Both the position numbers and the translations under genes were made by a program. The notes under the pieces are model-generated. The model saw only the letters and a list, made by a program, of their open reading frames with translations. It was not told where the DNA came from and ran no database searches. A stretch of DNA of 64,000 nt. It comes from Isoetes taiwanensis. Its lineage: Eukaryota > Streptophyta > Lycopodiopsida > Isoetales > Isoetaceae. The stretch is taken from positions 12,526,840 to 12,590,839 of the forward strand of contig JAJEKV010000039.1 in assembly GCA_021234155.1 (NCBI GenBank), given 5' to 3'. Of the stretch, positions 8,670 through 19,931 are shown one piece after another (position 1 is the stretch's first letter; every line of letters begins with the position of its first letter).

Positions 8670-10202
8670 TTCTTTGTGTTTTTGTACGCTTTTCACTAAG
8701 GTTTTCCTATGATTTCGTGATGTATTCAAATGGATGTACTAATGCGTACATCTAGAGTGCACCATTTCTGAGCCATTGATTTTAGCTTTTTTTTTTATCA
8801 ATGGTCAACAATCAATGGCTCACAACAAAAGCCCTTTTTTTTGTGCGTGTGGTGCATAATGGTCAACAACCAATGGCTCACAACAAAAGCCCTCTTTTTA
8901 TGTGTATGGTGCATAATGGGCACATGAAGGGCTTGAAGGGCGCATGTAGTGCAGTTTCCCCACCGACAACACATTTCTTATCATAACTTTTGATCCAGAG
9001 CTCTGTTTCAGATGATTTTTATTGCGTTGGAAAGCTCTCTCCGATATCTTGTATGATATGGATATTTTTGGTTAAGTTATCTATGCTAAAACAGCAATTT
9101 TTCGGCCGGGTTTGGTAGGCTTTCACATCCTACCAGCTGATTAATACAGGATTGCGCTATGGGATATTGTTTTATGGCTCATTCCGAATGAAGCTTGCAA
9201 AAAATTACCATGCATTTTTAGATTTTGAGGCAGTTATTAAGCAAATTCCAAGGCTTCTAGATCCTTGTGCTAACAAGCAGAAAAGTTTCCCACTTTGGTT
9301 TCTCACCACAAGAATCCATGGAGGCCAAAGGCTGCTGTTAAATTCCAGCTGAAAAATGTTTGTGTACGGGTGTTGCAAACTTTATGACTTTCAGAATAAT
9401 GGGATCAATCTGCTCTATCTTTATGGTAACTTTTACTTATGTTCTATTTATTTTATTGTGATGAAATTCAAAAGCTACAGGTGATGAAGCCTCAAATGAA
9501 TTCTAGTTTTTTTCTGGTTTGAATTCTAAATTTTTTGTCACACCGGGGGGTGGCGTCGAGGCCCGAGGAACCAAAAAAATTTTTTTGCAACACAAACCAT
9601 TAACATCCAACATATAAAAATTAAATCCCCCAACACATAACAACCAACACATAACAACCATTGACATTAACAACCAACACATAACTACCATTAACATTAA
9701 TTAACACAACCATTGGGTCCAACACATTTAAATTAAAATCCCCCTTAACCCCCCTTTGGTTTGGGTGCATATTCACGCGGGGGGTGACTCCGGGCAACGA
9801 GAGCTGTTGGATAGGTATATTAATCCCTTATTCCTTAATCTACACCGTACGTAAAGTTCCTCGTTTGTGGGGTACGCAAGTACAAAATTTGCTATACTGT
9901 ATAACAAGATTCGTAAAATACTATAAGATTTCGAGCGGAATACTATATAGTGTTGATTGACGTGCAAAATACAATTATGAGGGCTCTCGCTGCTCTACGT
10001 CACCCCCCGTGTGAATATGCACCCAAACCAAAGGGGGTTTAAGGGGGATTTTAATTTAAATGTGTTGGACCCAATGGTTGTGTTAATTAATGTTAATGGT
10101 AGTTATGTGTTGGTTGTTAATGTCAATGGTTGTTATGTGTTGGTTGTTATGTGTTGGGGGATTTAATTTTTATATGTTGGATGTTAATGGTTTGTGTTGC
10201 AA
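8670..10202. mobile_element. TSD-flanked 1.5-kb insertion of unknown type
   Basis: The sequence is bounded by 14-bp direct repeats and absent from the paralogous repeat at 24233-24598, so it is an insertion. It has no clear coding capacity. It holds a 58-bp tandem duplication (8803-8918, GGTCAACAAYCAATGGCTC units) and its right third is the 206-bp inverted repeat annotated separately. The ends do not form terminal inverted repeats. A non-autonomous element, possibly itself composite, is the likeliest explanation. Confidence 0.6.
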
Positions 10203-10204
10203 AA
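9583..10204. repeat. Long inverted repeat (206-bp arms, 210-bp loop)
   Basis: The left arm (9583-9788) and right arm (9999-10204) are near-perfect reverse complements of equal length. Both contain a subrepeat of ACATAACAACCA/ACACATAACTACCA type. The loop (9789-9998) shows no gene. Transcription would give a long, nearly perfect dsRNA hairpin. It resembles a foldback or MITE-like element of recent origin, given the low arm divergence. Confidence 0.9.
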
Positions 10205-10273
10205 TAACAGGGGGTTCTAGGGGGATTTGATATGGATGTAAAAATAACAATTCCTGAAACCATAGACCATATA
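10203..10273 (+). repeat. SINE-like repeat copy A, middle part
   Basis: It continues copy A after the insertion and matches 24505-24572. Its last five bases, ATATA (10269-10273), are the left target-site duplication of the LTR retrotransposon. Confidence 0.75.
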
Positions 10274-10798
10274 TGTTAGTCCTGTACGTCCAGGTACAGG
10301 ACTATTCATGAAGACCTCGGATCAGGGCAGGAATAAGACACCAGGTCAAGGTCAACCATTAGGAAGTAGACCCCCGCCGAAGACCACACCCAAGACCACG
10401 CCGAAGAAGAGACAGAGAATGGATAAATGACGGCCCTGCAGAAGTACAGCATGATTCCAGGCACATAAAGAAGGCACTGCCAGATTTCCAGAAAATCAGG
10501 CTTTGATCCAGGAGTTTGTAACAAGATCTGCCAAACACCTATTTTGGGCCCAAGGCCGTTGTACTATATATATGAGCATAGATAGAACTCAGTTTTTTAG
10601 ATGAGTTTTAGTCCTTGTCTCTAGTCTTTCTCTCGATTTTCGAGAGCTCATGTACACTCAGTGATATCAAGGAAGCATTATTCTCTTCACTGTTTGTTGT
10701 TTGTTCTTTCCTGTTTCCCTCTTTCTGTTCTTTTGCAAAATCCAAGGGTCCTTACAGAGGGCTGTCTTACAGGAGATCCCGAACCCAGACCCTAAACA
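10274..10798 (+). repeat. 5' LTR
   Basis: 525 bp, TG...CA ends. It begins with a perfect 10-bp stem hairpin (AGTCCTGTAC / GTACAGGACT, 10278-10303). It lacks a 36-bp block present in the 3' LTR; the missing block is bounded by ATCC on both sides, as expected for a slippage deletion. Confidence 0.95.
10565..10573 (+). promoter_or_regulatory. TATA box of the 5' LTR
   Basis: TATATATAT in the middle of the LTR, with the counterpart TATATATG at about 20915 in the 3' LTR. It is the likely U3 promoter. Confidence 0.55.
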
Positions 10799-10799
10799 C

Positions 10800-10815
10800 T
10801 GCCGCCGCTGCCGAG
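10800..10815 (+). other. Candidate primer-binding site
   Basis: TGCCGCCGCTGCCGAG begins one base after the LTR. By eye it matches TGGCGCCGTTGCCGGG, the plant tRNA-Asp-type primer site, at 13 of 16 positions. Confidence 0.45.
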
Positions 10816-10935
10816 TCTGATCTTTCTTCTTTCCCTCTTTTCACTATATCGGCTTGTGCTTTCACACCTGAAGAACTTCTATGCCAAACGGCATCTCGAT
10901 TGGAGCACCATCAGCGTAGAGAAGCTACTCGAGAC

Positions 10936-12400
10936 ATGTACGAGACCGATTATGATATTGAGGGCGGTCGTATTCGCTCAAGAGCTCAGTCGGCACCGCC
11001 TACCCCTCGTGTTCATTCTCGCCCAGGGTCTCCCCCTGTCTGTAAGCATTGTTCTTAACCCCAATCGCCACATAATACACCGCTCCAGCCCACTCCTCAT
11101 TATTTCCAAACTCTGAAAAGCACCTACATTCATATCCCCTCCGGTCAGACCCCCCTACCTTCGCAACCTTCTTCTCCTCCTGCAGGGATGGGCTATCCTC
11201 ATGTCTCTTTCGGCCCTCCCCATGTCCATGAATATCAGACCTTCCCATCTTTTCAGCATGCACTCCCGGTCTACAATCTCACTGATCTCAAGCTTAATGA
11301 AGAGGGCTACCATGGTCCTTCGCCACAGGATGCTCCTCTCTCTGGCCCTCTGGGTTTTTCTGTTTCTATGCAACCTTGTTCCCAGCCCATGGCTGTGCCA
11401 CAAAGCTATGTTCCCGCTTGCACAAGGTCCGGCTCCATCTCTTGTTTAAAATCTTAAATTGACGTATCCCACCTTCGGAAATACTAAAGGGAAACCGCTG
11501 GATCAAAATGTACAAGCTCACATGGAGGAATTTGAGGCGTTGCCTCTCCTCAATGGCCACAATCTCAACTCAAGTTCCACATTTTTCCAACCACGCTGAG
11601 AGGCGCTTCTCGTCAGTGGCTCATGGCCAACAAAAGCCATTGGAAACAAAACTGGCAAGAGATGAAGACTGCGTTTCTCTCCCCTTATGGCACCACGAAC
11701 GATGATCAACTACTGCTCAAGCAACTCAATGATCTTCAGCAACAGCCCATGGAATCTGCGCGTGATTTCACGGATCGCCTTCACATTCTGGTCAGCAAGC
11801 TCCAGGAGTACCCCACACAAAGCTAGATTCTTGTCTGGTTTCTGCAAGGCCTTCCTCCTGCCATTCGTCTCATGACCGAGTACCTGTGTCCCAAGACTTT
11901 GGAGCAGGCCATCGAATTAGTCAACCACTCAGTCAACGTCTCCTCACAAGGTATTGCCCTCACAGAACTACCTTTTATGCCTCCCGTCATAGTTCCTCAG
12001 AATGCGGTTCAGCCTCAACAATCTGCCCCTCAACGCACTCAGATCTGGTGTCACATCTGTAAATATCAAGGTCATCTTGACAATGAGTGCAACTCCACCA
12101 ATGGTCCTCCTCATTGTAAACGGTGCAACACAATCATGCCACTGAAGAGTGTACACGTTCACATCTCACACCCTTCAGACAGAAAATAGTTTTCCAGGAG
12201 CAAACTACGCCACAACAGCAACAATCGTATCTGCCTCAGTAATATCAACAAGCTCAACAACTGCAACAATCTTGGGGTCAAGGCCCCCGTCAACCTTTTG
12301 ATCCTTCCAAGCTCAGTGTTATCACTGCCAAGAATGGGGTCATACCACTATGGCATGCCCTCAGCTTCCTCAAGTCCAAGTTCAACTTCCAGGTACAAAT
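10936..12400 (+). pseudogene. gag of the LTR retrotransposon (disrupted)
   Basis: The reading starts at an ATG at 10936 (MYETDYDIEGGRIRSRAQSA) with a Pro/Ser-rich N-terminal region and meets a TAA at 11056. After a frame change near 11450 a Gag core follows (YPTFGN..., AHMEEFEALP, then NDDQLLLKQLNDLQQQP and ESARDFTDRLHILVSKLQ) up to about 11826. After another in-frame TAG comes LMTEYLCPKTLEQAIELVN. A CCHC knuckle C-HI-C-KYQG-H-LDNE-C lies near 12053-12094 and a second, C-YH-C-QEWG-H-TTMA-C, at 12317-12358 in another frame. The knuckles bind RNA during packaging in related elements. At least four lesions break the frame. Confidence 0.85.
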
Positions 12401-12610
12401 CAAACTGCATCAGTCCGACTCACGGCTTATCAATTATGGGTCGCCAATGGCAAACAAGGCCCACGCCTTGTTCTGTGAAAGCCACCACAGCCACCTCAAC
12501 AACAGCGCCCTCAGCAAGCAACATCGTCCTCTACCCCTCTGGATCAACAAGCTCAAGAAGAAATTTATCAGGCTCTCAATCCTGCGGTACAACAGTCCAA
12601 TTGGGTTGGT

Positions 12611-15600
12611 TTGGTTTCTCACCAGACCAAGGCCTCACGTCCCTTGATGATCATACCTCATGACACGCAACCCGCATTTGCTGTTGACACCATTCCAAGT
12701 GAGGACCCTAAAAAGGTCCATTTTGCGCCCGATCTGGATAAACTCATGCCCCATGTAATGCCCAAGGTGAGACAGAGTATTCTCAAGCTCATGCAAGGTG
12801 CTGAAGGCCGCACGCTTGCCAATGTTCATGCCACCACGCGTACTCAGCAGCGTCAGGAGACACCTTCCTCGTCCAAAAGCCCACGCTCTCAGCCGCATTC
12901 CAATATTGCTGCTGAGGTGGAGCTTCTCAAGGAGGTTTCGGCTTCTTTGCCTCAGACTCCTGCCCCTTTGGATCCTGCTAATCCATTTTCTCATGTTCCC
13001 TTGGAACTTCAAGAAGAGCTCGCCAAAATTAAGATTCCATTGAGCCTTGCCACTATTCTCAAACTCTGTCCTGCCCTCAAAGAACAGTTACCCCTACCCA
13101 CTGTTCTGGTAGGAGCGGTGGCTACTTCAACACCCACGGTGCATGCCACGGTGGGGAACCAACAGATCAATCACGTTCAAATTGATGGAGATAGTGTTGT
13201 CAACCTTATCATAGATAAACTTCGGAAGCAATTGGGCATCAAGCAACTCTATCGTGCCCCCTATGACATCAAGTTGGCTAATGGCCATATCACACGCCCT
13301 CAAGGCGTCACTTCTCTTCTCCACATCAGTATCGATGATCTCAAATTTCCTTTGGAATTTGGGATATGGAAAGCTGGTGAAGATCTGGGTGACTATGAAA
13401 TGCTGGTTGGACGACCTTTTCTCCGCCAGGCTAAAAGTATTCATTATTGGGCCACGGATCAACTTGTCATTATTGATGGCCTTCTCAATGCCACTATGGA
13501 TTTGGAAATAGGTAAGCTCATTTCTGTTGAACACGCAGAACCCTCGCTTTCCGATAGTGATTCTGAAGACGCTCAAAACACTTATCAGGTCCAGGCTCCA
13601 CCTGCGACTCTGCCTCTCTCATCCTACCCTGAGTATGCAGATCCTTGGGGAGAGATGACCCTTGATCAGGACCAGGCTGTAGCAGCTCTGCTTGACCCCT
13701 ATCTGGCTCCCTGCAATCGACGCCTTGATCATTTTTCAGACATGGATGCTCCTTCTGAGGTTGTGGATGTTCAGGCTGCTGTCATGAAGCAACCTTTGCT
13801 TGATGACGCTCAGCAGCCTCTTTTCTTTATTACCCAAAATGCTGCACCTCCCGTGATGCTCCAACCACCTGCTCATGTTGTTAAGGACACGGAGGTTGTC
13901 CCATATATTCAAACTCCTGATGTCGAAGTCGTGGATTTGGGTGAAAATCAACCCGTACGCCTGGCTGCCAAACTTCTGCCAACTTATAAAGCTCGCGCCA
14001 TCACTTTGTTCAAAAAATTCAAACATATCTTTGCATGGAGCTATAAAGACCTTCGGGGTATCAAAAAAGAGTTAGGGGAACTGACCATTTCCACTAAACC
14101 TGATGCACGTCCAATCTAGCAACGACAGTACCGGCTCAACCCCAACTACCGTGACCGCGTCAAAGCCGAAATCGACAAGCTCCTGGTTGTTGGCTTAATT
14201 TATGAGGTCAAACATTCAGAGTGGGTGAGCCCAATTGTTATTGCTCTCAAGCATAATGGAAAAATCCGTGTTGGCATGGACTACCAGAAATTAAATCAGG
14301 CCACGGAACGGGATCACTTCCCGCTACCCTTCACAGACCAGGTTCTGGAAGAGGTCGCTGGTCACGAGATGTACTCTTTCATGGATGGCTTTTCAGGGTA
14401 CAATCAAATCTCCATCAAACCCGTGGGGCACATTTGCCTATAAGGTGGTTCCTTTTGGGTTATCCAACTCTCCATTCACATTTCAACGCATCATGCTTTC
14501 TGTATTTCAAGACTATATGAAAGATAGTCCCTTTCTCCAAATCTTTCAAGATGATTTCTCCGCCTACAGCTCCATGGATGATCACTTGGAGAAGCTCGAG
14601 CTGGTTTTTCAAAAATGTGATGAGTCTGGTATCAGCCTCAATCCTGAAAAATGCACTTTTTGTGTCACCTCAGGTGTTCTTTTGGGTCATGTGGTTAGTA
14701 AAGAAGGCATCACCACGGATCCTGCCAAAATCAGTTGCGTGCTGAAGGCACATGCACCATCCAACATTAAAGAGACACGCTCCTTCCTAGGTAAGGTCAA
14801 TTACTATGCCACCTTCATTCCTGGACTCGCTGCCATTGCTGATCCCATTCATAAACTCACGGGTTATGAATCCTCTTGGGCTTGAAATCTTCAGGTGGGG
14901 GCAGCCTTCCAGAAGCTGAAGCTTTTGCTTACTCAGGCCCCGGTCCTTGTTCCCCCTCAATGGGACAAGCCTTTTCATGTTCATATGGATGTCTCGGCTT
15001 TTGCCATTGGTGATGTTCTCTCTCAAGCATATGATGAGCACACGGATAAACCCATCCGCTATGCCAGCTGGAAACTCAATCCTGCGGAGCGAAATTATTC
15101 TGCCACGGAGCAGGAAGCATTGAACTTAGTTTTTTGTGTCCAACGTTTCCGTCATTATTTGTTGGGAAGCAAGATCAAGTTCTTTGTCGATCATCAAGCT
15201 CTTCTCTATTTGATCAACAAAGCCACGCCCACGGGTCGCATTGCTCGTTGGGTCCTACTTCTGCAAGAGTTCGCTCCCTTTGAAATCATTCACAAGGCAG
15301 GAAAATCTCATGTTGTGCCCGGTTATCTCTCACGCATCCACACAGGTGATCCATCCACGGGTGTTTCTGATGTTTTTCCAGATGCCCAACCGTTTCTTGG
15401 ACACAGCCACGCCACATTGGTTTCATGACTATCAGCAGTATCTCCTCTCTGGAGCCCTTCTGATTGAGGATCCCGCACTATCTCCAGAAAAGCTTCACTC
15501 ACGCCGTCGTCAGTTCCTCCGTGAGGTCCGTGACTATACCATGGTTGCGGGCCATCTCTACAAACGCGACAAAGACATGGTTTTGCGTCGATGTGTTCTC

Positions 15601-16613
15601 CCTCATGAAGTACCTGAAATCGTTCGAGAAGCCCATGAAGGCCTGAGTGGTGGTCATTTCAGTGGTGACACCACGGTACGCAAAATTCTTCTTGGAGGCT
15701 ACTTTTGGCCCACGCTCTTCAAGGATGCCCACGCTCATGCCCGCACGTGTGATGCCTTCAACGTGTGGGTCGGCCCACGGCCCGTGACGCCCTACCTTTG
15801 ACACCGGTTGCCACCCCGCTATCCTTCAGCAAGTGGGGCATAGACTTTGTGGGGCCCATGGATCCTCCTGCGCGGCACACCCCTCCCTGCTATATTTTAG
15901 TTCTCACGGATTATGTCACGAAGTGGGCAGAGTTCTGTGCCCTTCCTGGCAACACTGCTGCCAGTACGGCCAAAGTTCTTTACACGCATATCATCACGCG
16001 TTTTGGTTGTCCCACTGAACTAGTCAGTGATCGTGGAGTTCATTTTGTCAATCACACCATTAAGGAGCTGACGGATTATTTGCATATCCATCACAGAAAA
16101 AGCACACCCTACTATCCCCAAGGGAATGATTTAGCTGAAAGCACTAATAAAACTCTTATTATTATTCTGAAGAAAATATGTGATGCTTCTCGCACGGATT
16201 GGCAAGATAAATTACCTACTGTTCTCTGGACTTACAACACAAGCTTTAAAATTGCTACTGGCCACACTCCTTTCAAATTGGCTCTTATGCCCTTTGAATA
16301 TGTTCTTTCGGCTCTTCGTTTTCAATTGGCCACAGTGCATAATCCACCTGCAACACTCCAAGAACGAGTTTATCAACTAGAACAGTTAGATGAACTTCGC
16401 AGAGATGCTTATCTTCGTGTCCTTACTGGGCAACAATTGAGGAAATCTTGGCATGACAAACATCTCAAAACAAAGACCTTCAAAGAAGAAGATTTGGTTC
16501 TACTTTATGACTCCAGATACAAAAATTTTCCAGGCAAATTAAAGTTTCGGTGGCTTGGTCCTTATCAGATTCTTGAAGTTGTGCAACCAAGTGTTTTCAA
16601 ACTACTGAGTTAG
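12611..16613 (+). pseudogene. pol: protease, reverse transcriptase, RNase H, integrase (disrupted)
   Basis: The first long frame (12611-14119) carries an aspartic protease with DGDSVVNLI at about 13184, where D-T/S-G would be usual. After the TAG at 14117 the RT begins (VKAEIDKLLVVGLIYEV, VGMDYQKLNQATERDHF). A frameshift near 14420 precedes PFGLSNSPFTFQR. The catalytic box reads FQDDF (14545-14559), keeping both Asp. RNase H follows after a TGA at 14883 (MDVSAFAIGDVLSQ, SATEQEALN, FVDHQALLYL). The integrase zinc region has two His and the first Cys, but the second Cys position is disrupted at the frameshift near 15765. The DDE core is intact as GIDFVGP, SDRGVHF and PYYPQGNDLAESTNK, and the frame stays open to the TAG at 16611. 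Confidence 0.95.
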
Positions 16614-17589
16614 ATGGCACACCATTACCTACTCTGACTAATGGCTTTCGCCTCAAAAAAATTTCACACAGATGGAACGACAGTTCATTCAGACAACCAG
16701 GATGATCATTCAGATTCTGCACAAAGTGAGTAGAAGACTATTTATAGTATATATCGCGAGAAAAACAAAATGTGGGCATTGCCCATATACTTCCGCTACG
16801 GGCTGAGCCCTATATACAAAATCCTACATTAGAGGGGACCCCTACTCTGAGTTTGGAGCAGAGGTCACACGGAGGATGTGGTAGAGGCACTGCTCGTGGT
16901 CCCAGCGCAGGTGAATGACCACCTTCATGGGGTTGGTCAGAGGGTCTGGATGCTCAGCCATTCCGCCACACCAGCCGTCCATAGAAATGCTGTGATTGCG
17001 CAGTTTCCAGAGGTCCAGAGTGTTCATTTTTGCCGTAATCCATTCGTTGCAGTTCCGGGGCATAGTGCACTCGCTTTCCATCATCGCCAACTGGTGTCTT
17101 TGGTTCGACAATTGCTCGCTTTATATAGCCATACCGCCTAAAGCCTTGCCGACGTGGACCAATCACCCTGCTAACGTGGTTGCATGCAACACACCTTCTA
17201 ATTCAAGATTCCCTTATCCAGCCGCAAATCTAGTCATGATACAATCTGCCACCCATTTTTATGATGTCCAACTCTCGAGTTGCCTGTATTAATTGTTATT
17301 CCTTCCTCCTACGCCCGTCTGTCATTTCACTCGTACCTTCACCAAGCTGTTACATCCTACCGTTCATCCTTGTTCATCTCCACCGTTCCTTTGCTCTTCC
17401 TTTACTGCTTGGGGACTTATCCAAATTTTTGCCTCCCAATCATCTCTTTCAGATCTGCTGCCATTTGCCACCATCAACGGCTCAGCTTCCACTCCTCAAA
17501 TACCTTTCCTAAACAGCCTCGCGCCCTAAAACTTTTCGCATCTCCTTCGTCCTCCGTCTTCCGCTCTCCGTCCTCTGCCTTCTTCCTCT
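16614..17589. other. Spacer between pol and the 3' reading frames
   Basis: No plus-strand domain recognised. It contains the antisense open frame listed separately and CT-rich DNA leading into the next ATG. Confidence 0.5.
16842..17096 (-). CDS. Antisense open frame inside the retrotransposon
   Basis: On the strand opposite to gag-pol a frame starts with tandem ATGs near 17091-17096 (MMESECTMPRNCNEWITAKM) and ends at a stop at 16842, giving about 84 residues. It contains WKLRNHSISMDGWCGGMAEH and several Cys/His/Trp. A TATATAAAG on the same strand (about 17119-17127) sits about 25-30 bp upstream of the first ATG. Antisense frames between pol and the 3' LTR are known in some plant Tat elements, but no homology is claimed here. 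It may be chance. Confidence 0.35.
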   Translation of the reverse strand, partial: HQLAMMESECTMPRNCNEWITAKMNTLDLWKLRNHSISMDGWCGGMAEHPDPLTNPMKVVIHLRWDHEQCLYHILRVTSAPNSE

Positions 17590-17601
17590 TTGATCATCGC
17601 C

Positions 17602-19931
17602 ATGGCTGCTTCCCCTAAGTTCCCTACCCTTCAAGTTACTGTCCCCAGGGATCGGACTCTTTTTGAATCGGTGGTTTTCTCTACTCCTACTCTTCGAGAT
17701 CCCTTGGAAGGTGCAAGTCGAGAAGTTGCAGAACGCACAGGGTGGTTTGAGTTCTCCAGGCAAGAACTCCCTGCTCCAAATCCGCTTCAACTCAGGCAGT
17801 TTGTCGCTCATATGGTCAAGACCAACGACGGCTATTTAACAGCAGACTCGTATCCTCCTCACTTCGGCTCTGGCACAGGTATTCCAATTGCCTATCCGCA
17901 CCCCTTCTTTAAATTGGGCTGCTTTACAGGATCAGGATGTAACCAAATATGGCCAAATCCTTATGCGGCCACCACTCATAAGCTCACCAATATTGTCAAA
18001 CCCCATGACGGCTTTGTGAAGTTCTTGTGGCGCAAGTTCTATGGGTACTCCATCAAGAACACCCACATCAACAAACAGTTCTTTCATGCTGCCATCTTGG
18101 CCATCCACTCTCAGCATCCCATTGTTTGGCCTCAAATTCTCTTCCTCCGTCTGCTTCATGAGATTGATGGCATCCGTAATCCCCCGAGCTCTAGTTTGGA
18201 ATCTGCCATGGGAGCCCACATGCAAGCCATTATCAATCATTATCTCCCAGTCCCCAGTCAAGGTTCTCCTACTCACCTGGATACTCCTTCACTCATCAAC
18301 CTTCCAACATCATCTCTGCTGTCAAAACCCTCCAGGAAGAAACCTCCCGTCCACAACCGTCTTCTTCTCCCCCTCGTGTGCCGCAACGTGAACCCATCAT
18401 CAATGTTCCCTCCTCTCAGTCTACAGAGATTGAAAATTCCCGCTCTCAGCAAGTCTTTCAGACTACCCCATCTGCCCGACCACACCAGTCCTTACAAGTT
18501 CAACCCTTGCAACCTGCTCTATCCAGACGCGCTCTCTATCAGTATCAACAAGATGTCCAAGAATGTATGCTCAAACTTCAAGACTCTCAAGAACACTTTA
18601 TGAATGGGATCCAGCATTACATGGATTCCACGGAGGCTCTTCACCGTGACCTTTAGGCTGCCACCACACAGGTTCAATCTCTTGAAGGAAGTCTCCAAAA
18701 TAAGCATGGTGCTTTGTTACAGACCCATGAGGCTCTCCACGCCGCCGAACAAGAAAAGACCACCACACTCGCAGATCAGCAAGCTCAGTTCCAGATCACA
18801 ATTCAAGAACTTCTCGCTCAACTCAAAGATAAGGATAAGCTGCTCACTGATCTCCAGACCTTGTATACAGATCTATCCGCAGATTACAACCGTCAGTTAC
18901 AGCATGTTGCCCTCAGAGATGATCGTATCTCGCTTCTCGAAGCTCAAGTATCCACACTTCAGACATAGGTCATGCCTCTACAGGCTCAGGTTGCTGAAGC
19001 TCAAAAGCAGAAGCTTATTGACGACACAGAAATTGCAAGTCTTCAGCTCCAGCTCTCTACTCAAGGTCCTTCATCTTCTCAGGCCACGCACTCACACTGG
19101 AAACTCCGTGATTAGTCCTGTCTCCTTGCTGATAAAGATAACAAAATCCGTGACTTAGAACATCAGGTCCATCAAGCTATCCAATCTGCAGAAGAGGCTC
19201 AAAGTCAACATGAGACGTACCTTCAGCTCGCTCTCACAATTCCACAGGATTTCTCCACTCCGTCAAGCCATCTGGATTATGTTGTCGCACGCCGTCATCT
19301 CTTCCTCCTGAAATGGTATTCGGCACAAGGCAAGATTCATGAGCCCCTCAGCAGTGCTGATCTCCTCAATATATGGCCCGATCTTTCCATTGAGGATAAA
19401 GGACTTTTCTGTGCTCTATTGATCTATGGCCTTCTCACCTGTGATGATCCAGAATTTTTCATTTTCTGACTTGTTCAGCCAATGGATGATTGCTATCTAG
19501 CTGATACCATGGACAAGTTCGATGGTGGGCCAAATCATGTATTCAAAGGCAATGACCTTGCTCAGTGGCGGTTGTTGCCTGAGAACAAATACTTACAGGA
19601 TCCGACACAAGTCACCACCTTCCGGGAGGAGTATGTGCCAGAGCTTGCTCATCACCTTTCACTCTGGATTGCTGAGACTCTGCAACAAGTGCGCAAGAAC
19701 TTATCAGAAGATATGGGCATTTAATTTGCCCAGATTTATTTGCAGCATATTGGCAGATATAACACTCTTCGTGTATATCTGGACAGCCACACGGTCCCCA
19801 TGGAATGGGTTTCTCCTCCTGTGCATACTATGCTTCTCTGTTCTGAATGGGAACAATGGTGTCAAACCTTGAATGCCGATCTTGTTCGAGAATTCCGAGA
19901 GCAGGCTCAGACACCCACGATGCAGCCCTAA
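17602..19931 (+). pseudogene. Extra 3' reading frame with coiled coil (retrotransposon ORF3, part 1)
   Basis: The frame opens MAASPKFPTLQVTVPRD at 17602 and stays open in frame 1 to about 18260, with an aromatic/charged region (PHDGFVKFLWRKFYGYSI, FFHAAILAIHSQHPIVW). It then shifts to frame 3 and becomes Pro/Ser/Gln-rich. From about 18520 to 19210 it is a long heptad-like coiled coil (QYQQDVQECMLKLQDSQEHF, LLAQLKDKDKLLTDLQ, DNKIRDLEHQVHQAI). A globular-looking part with DFSTPSSHLDYVVARRHLF follows. In-frame stops lie at about 18654, 18966, 19113, 19468 and 19722. There is no transmembrane segment or other env-like hallmark that I can see. Function unknown. Confidence 0.65.

Noticed and set aside
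9503-9697. Minus-strand frame rich in Met/Val/Leu (MLMVVMCWLLMSMVVMCWLL)
   Set aside because: Product of the ACATAACAACCA subrepeat in the inverted-repeat arm, not a membrane protein.
15499-15804. Minus-strand open frame opposite the integrase zinc region
   Set aside because: A shadow of the pol frame; no initiation context and no conserved features.
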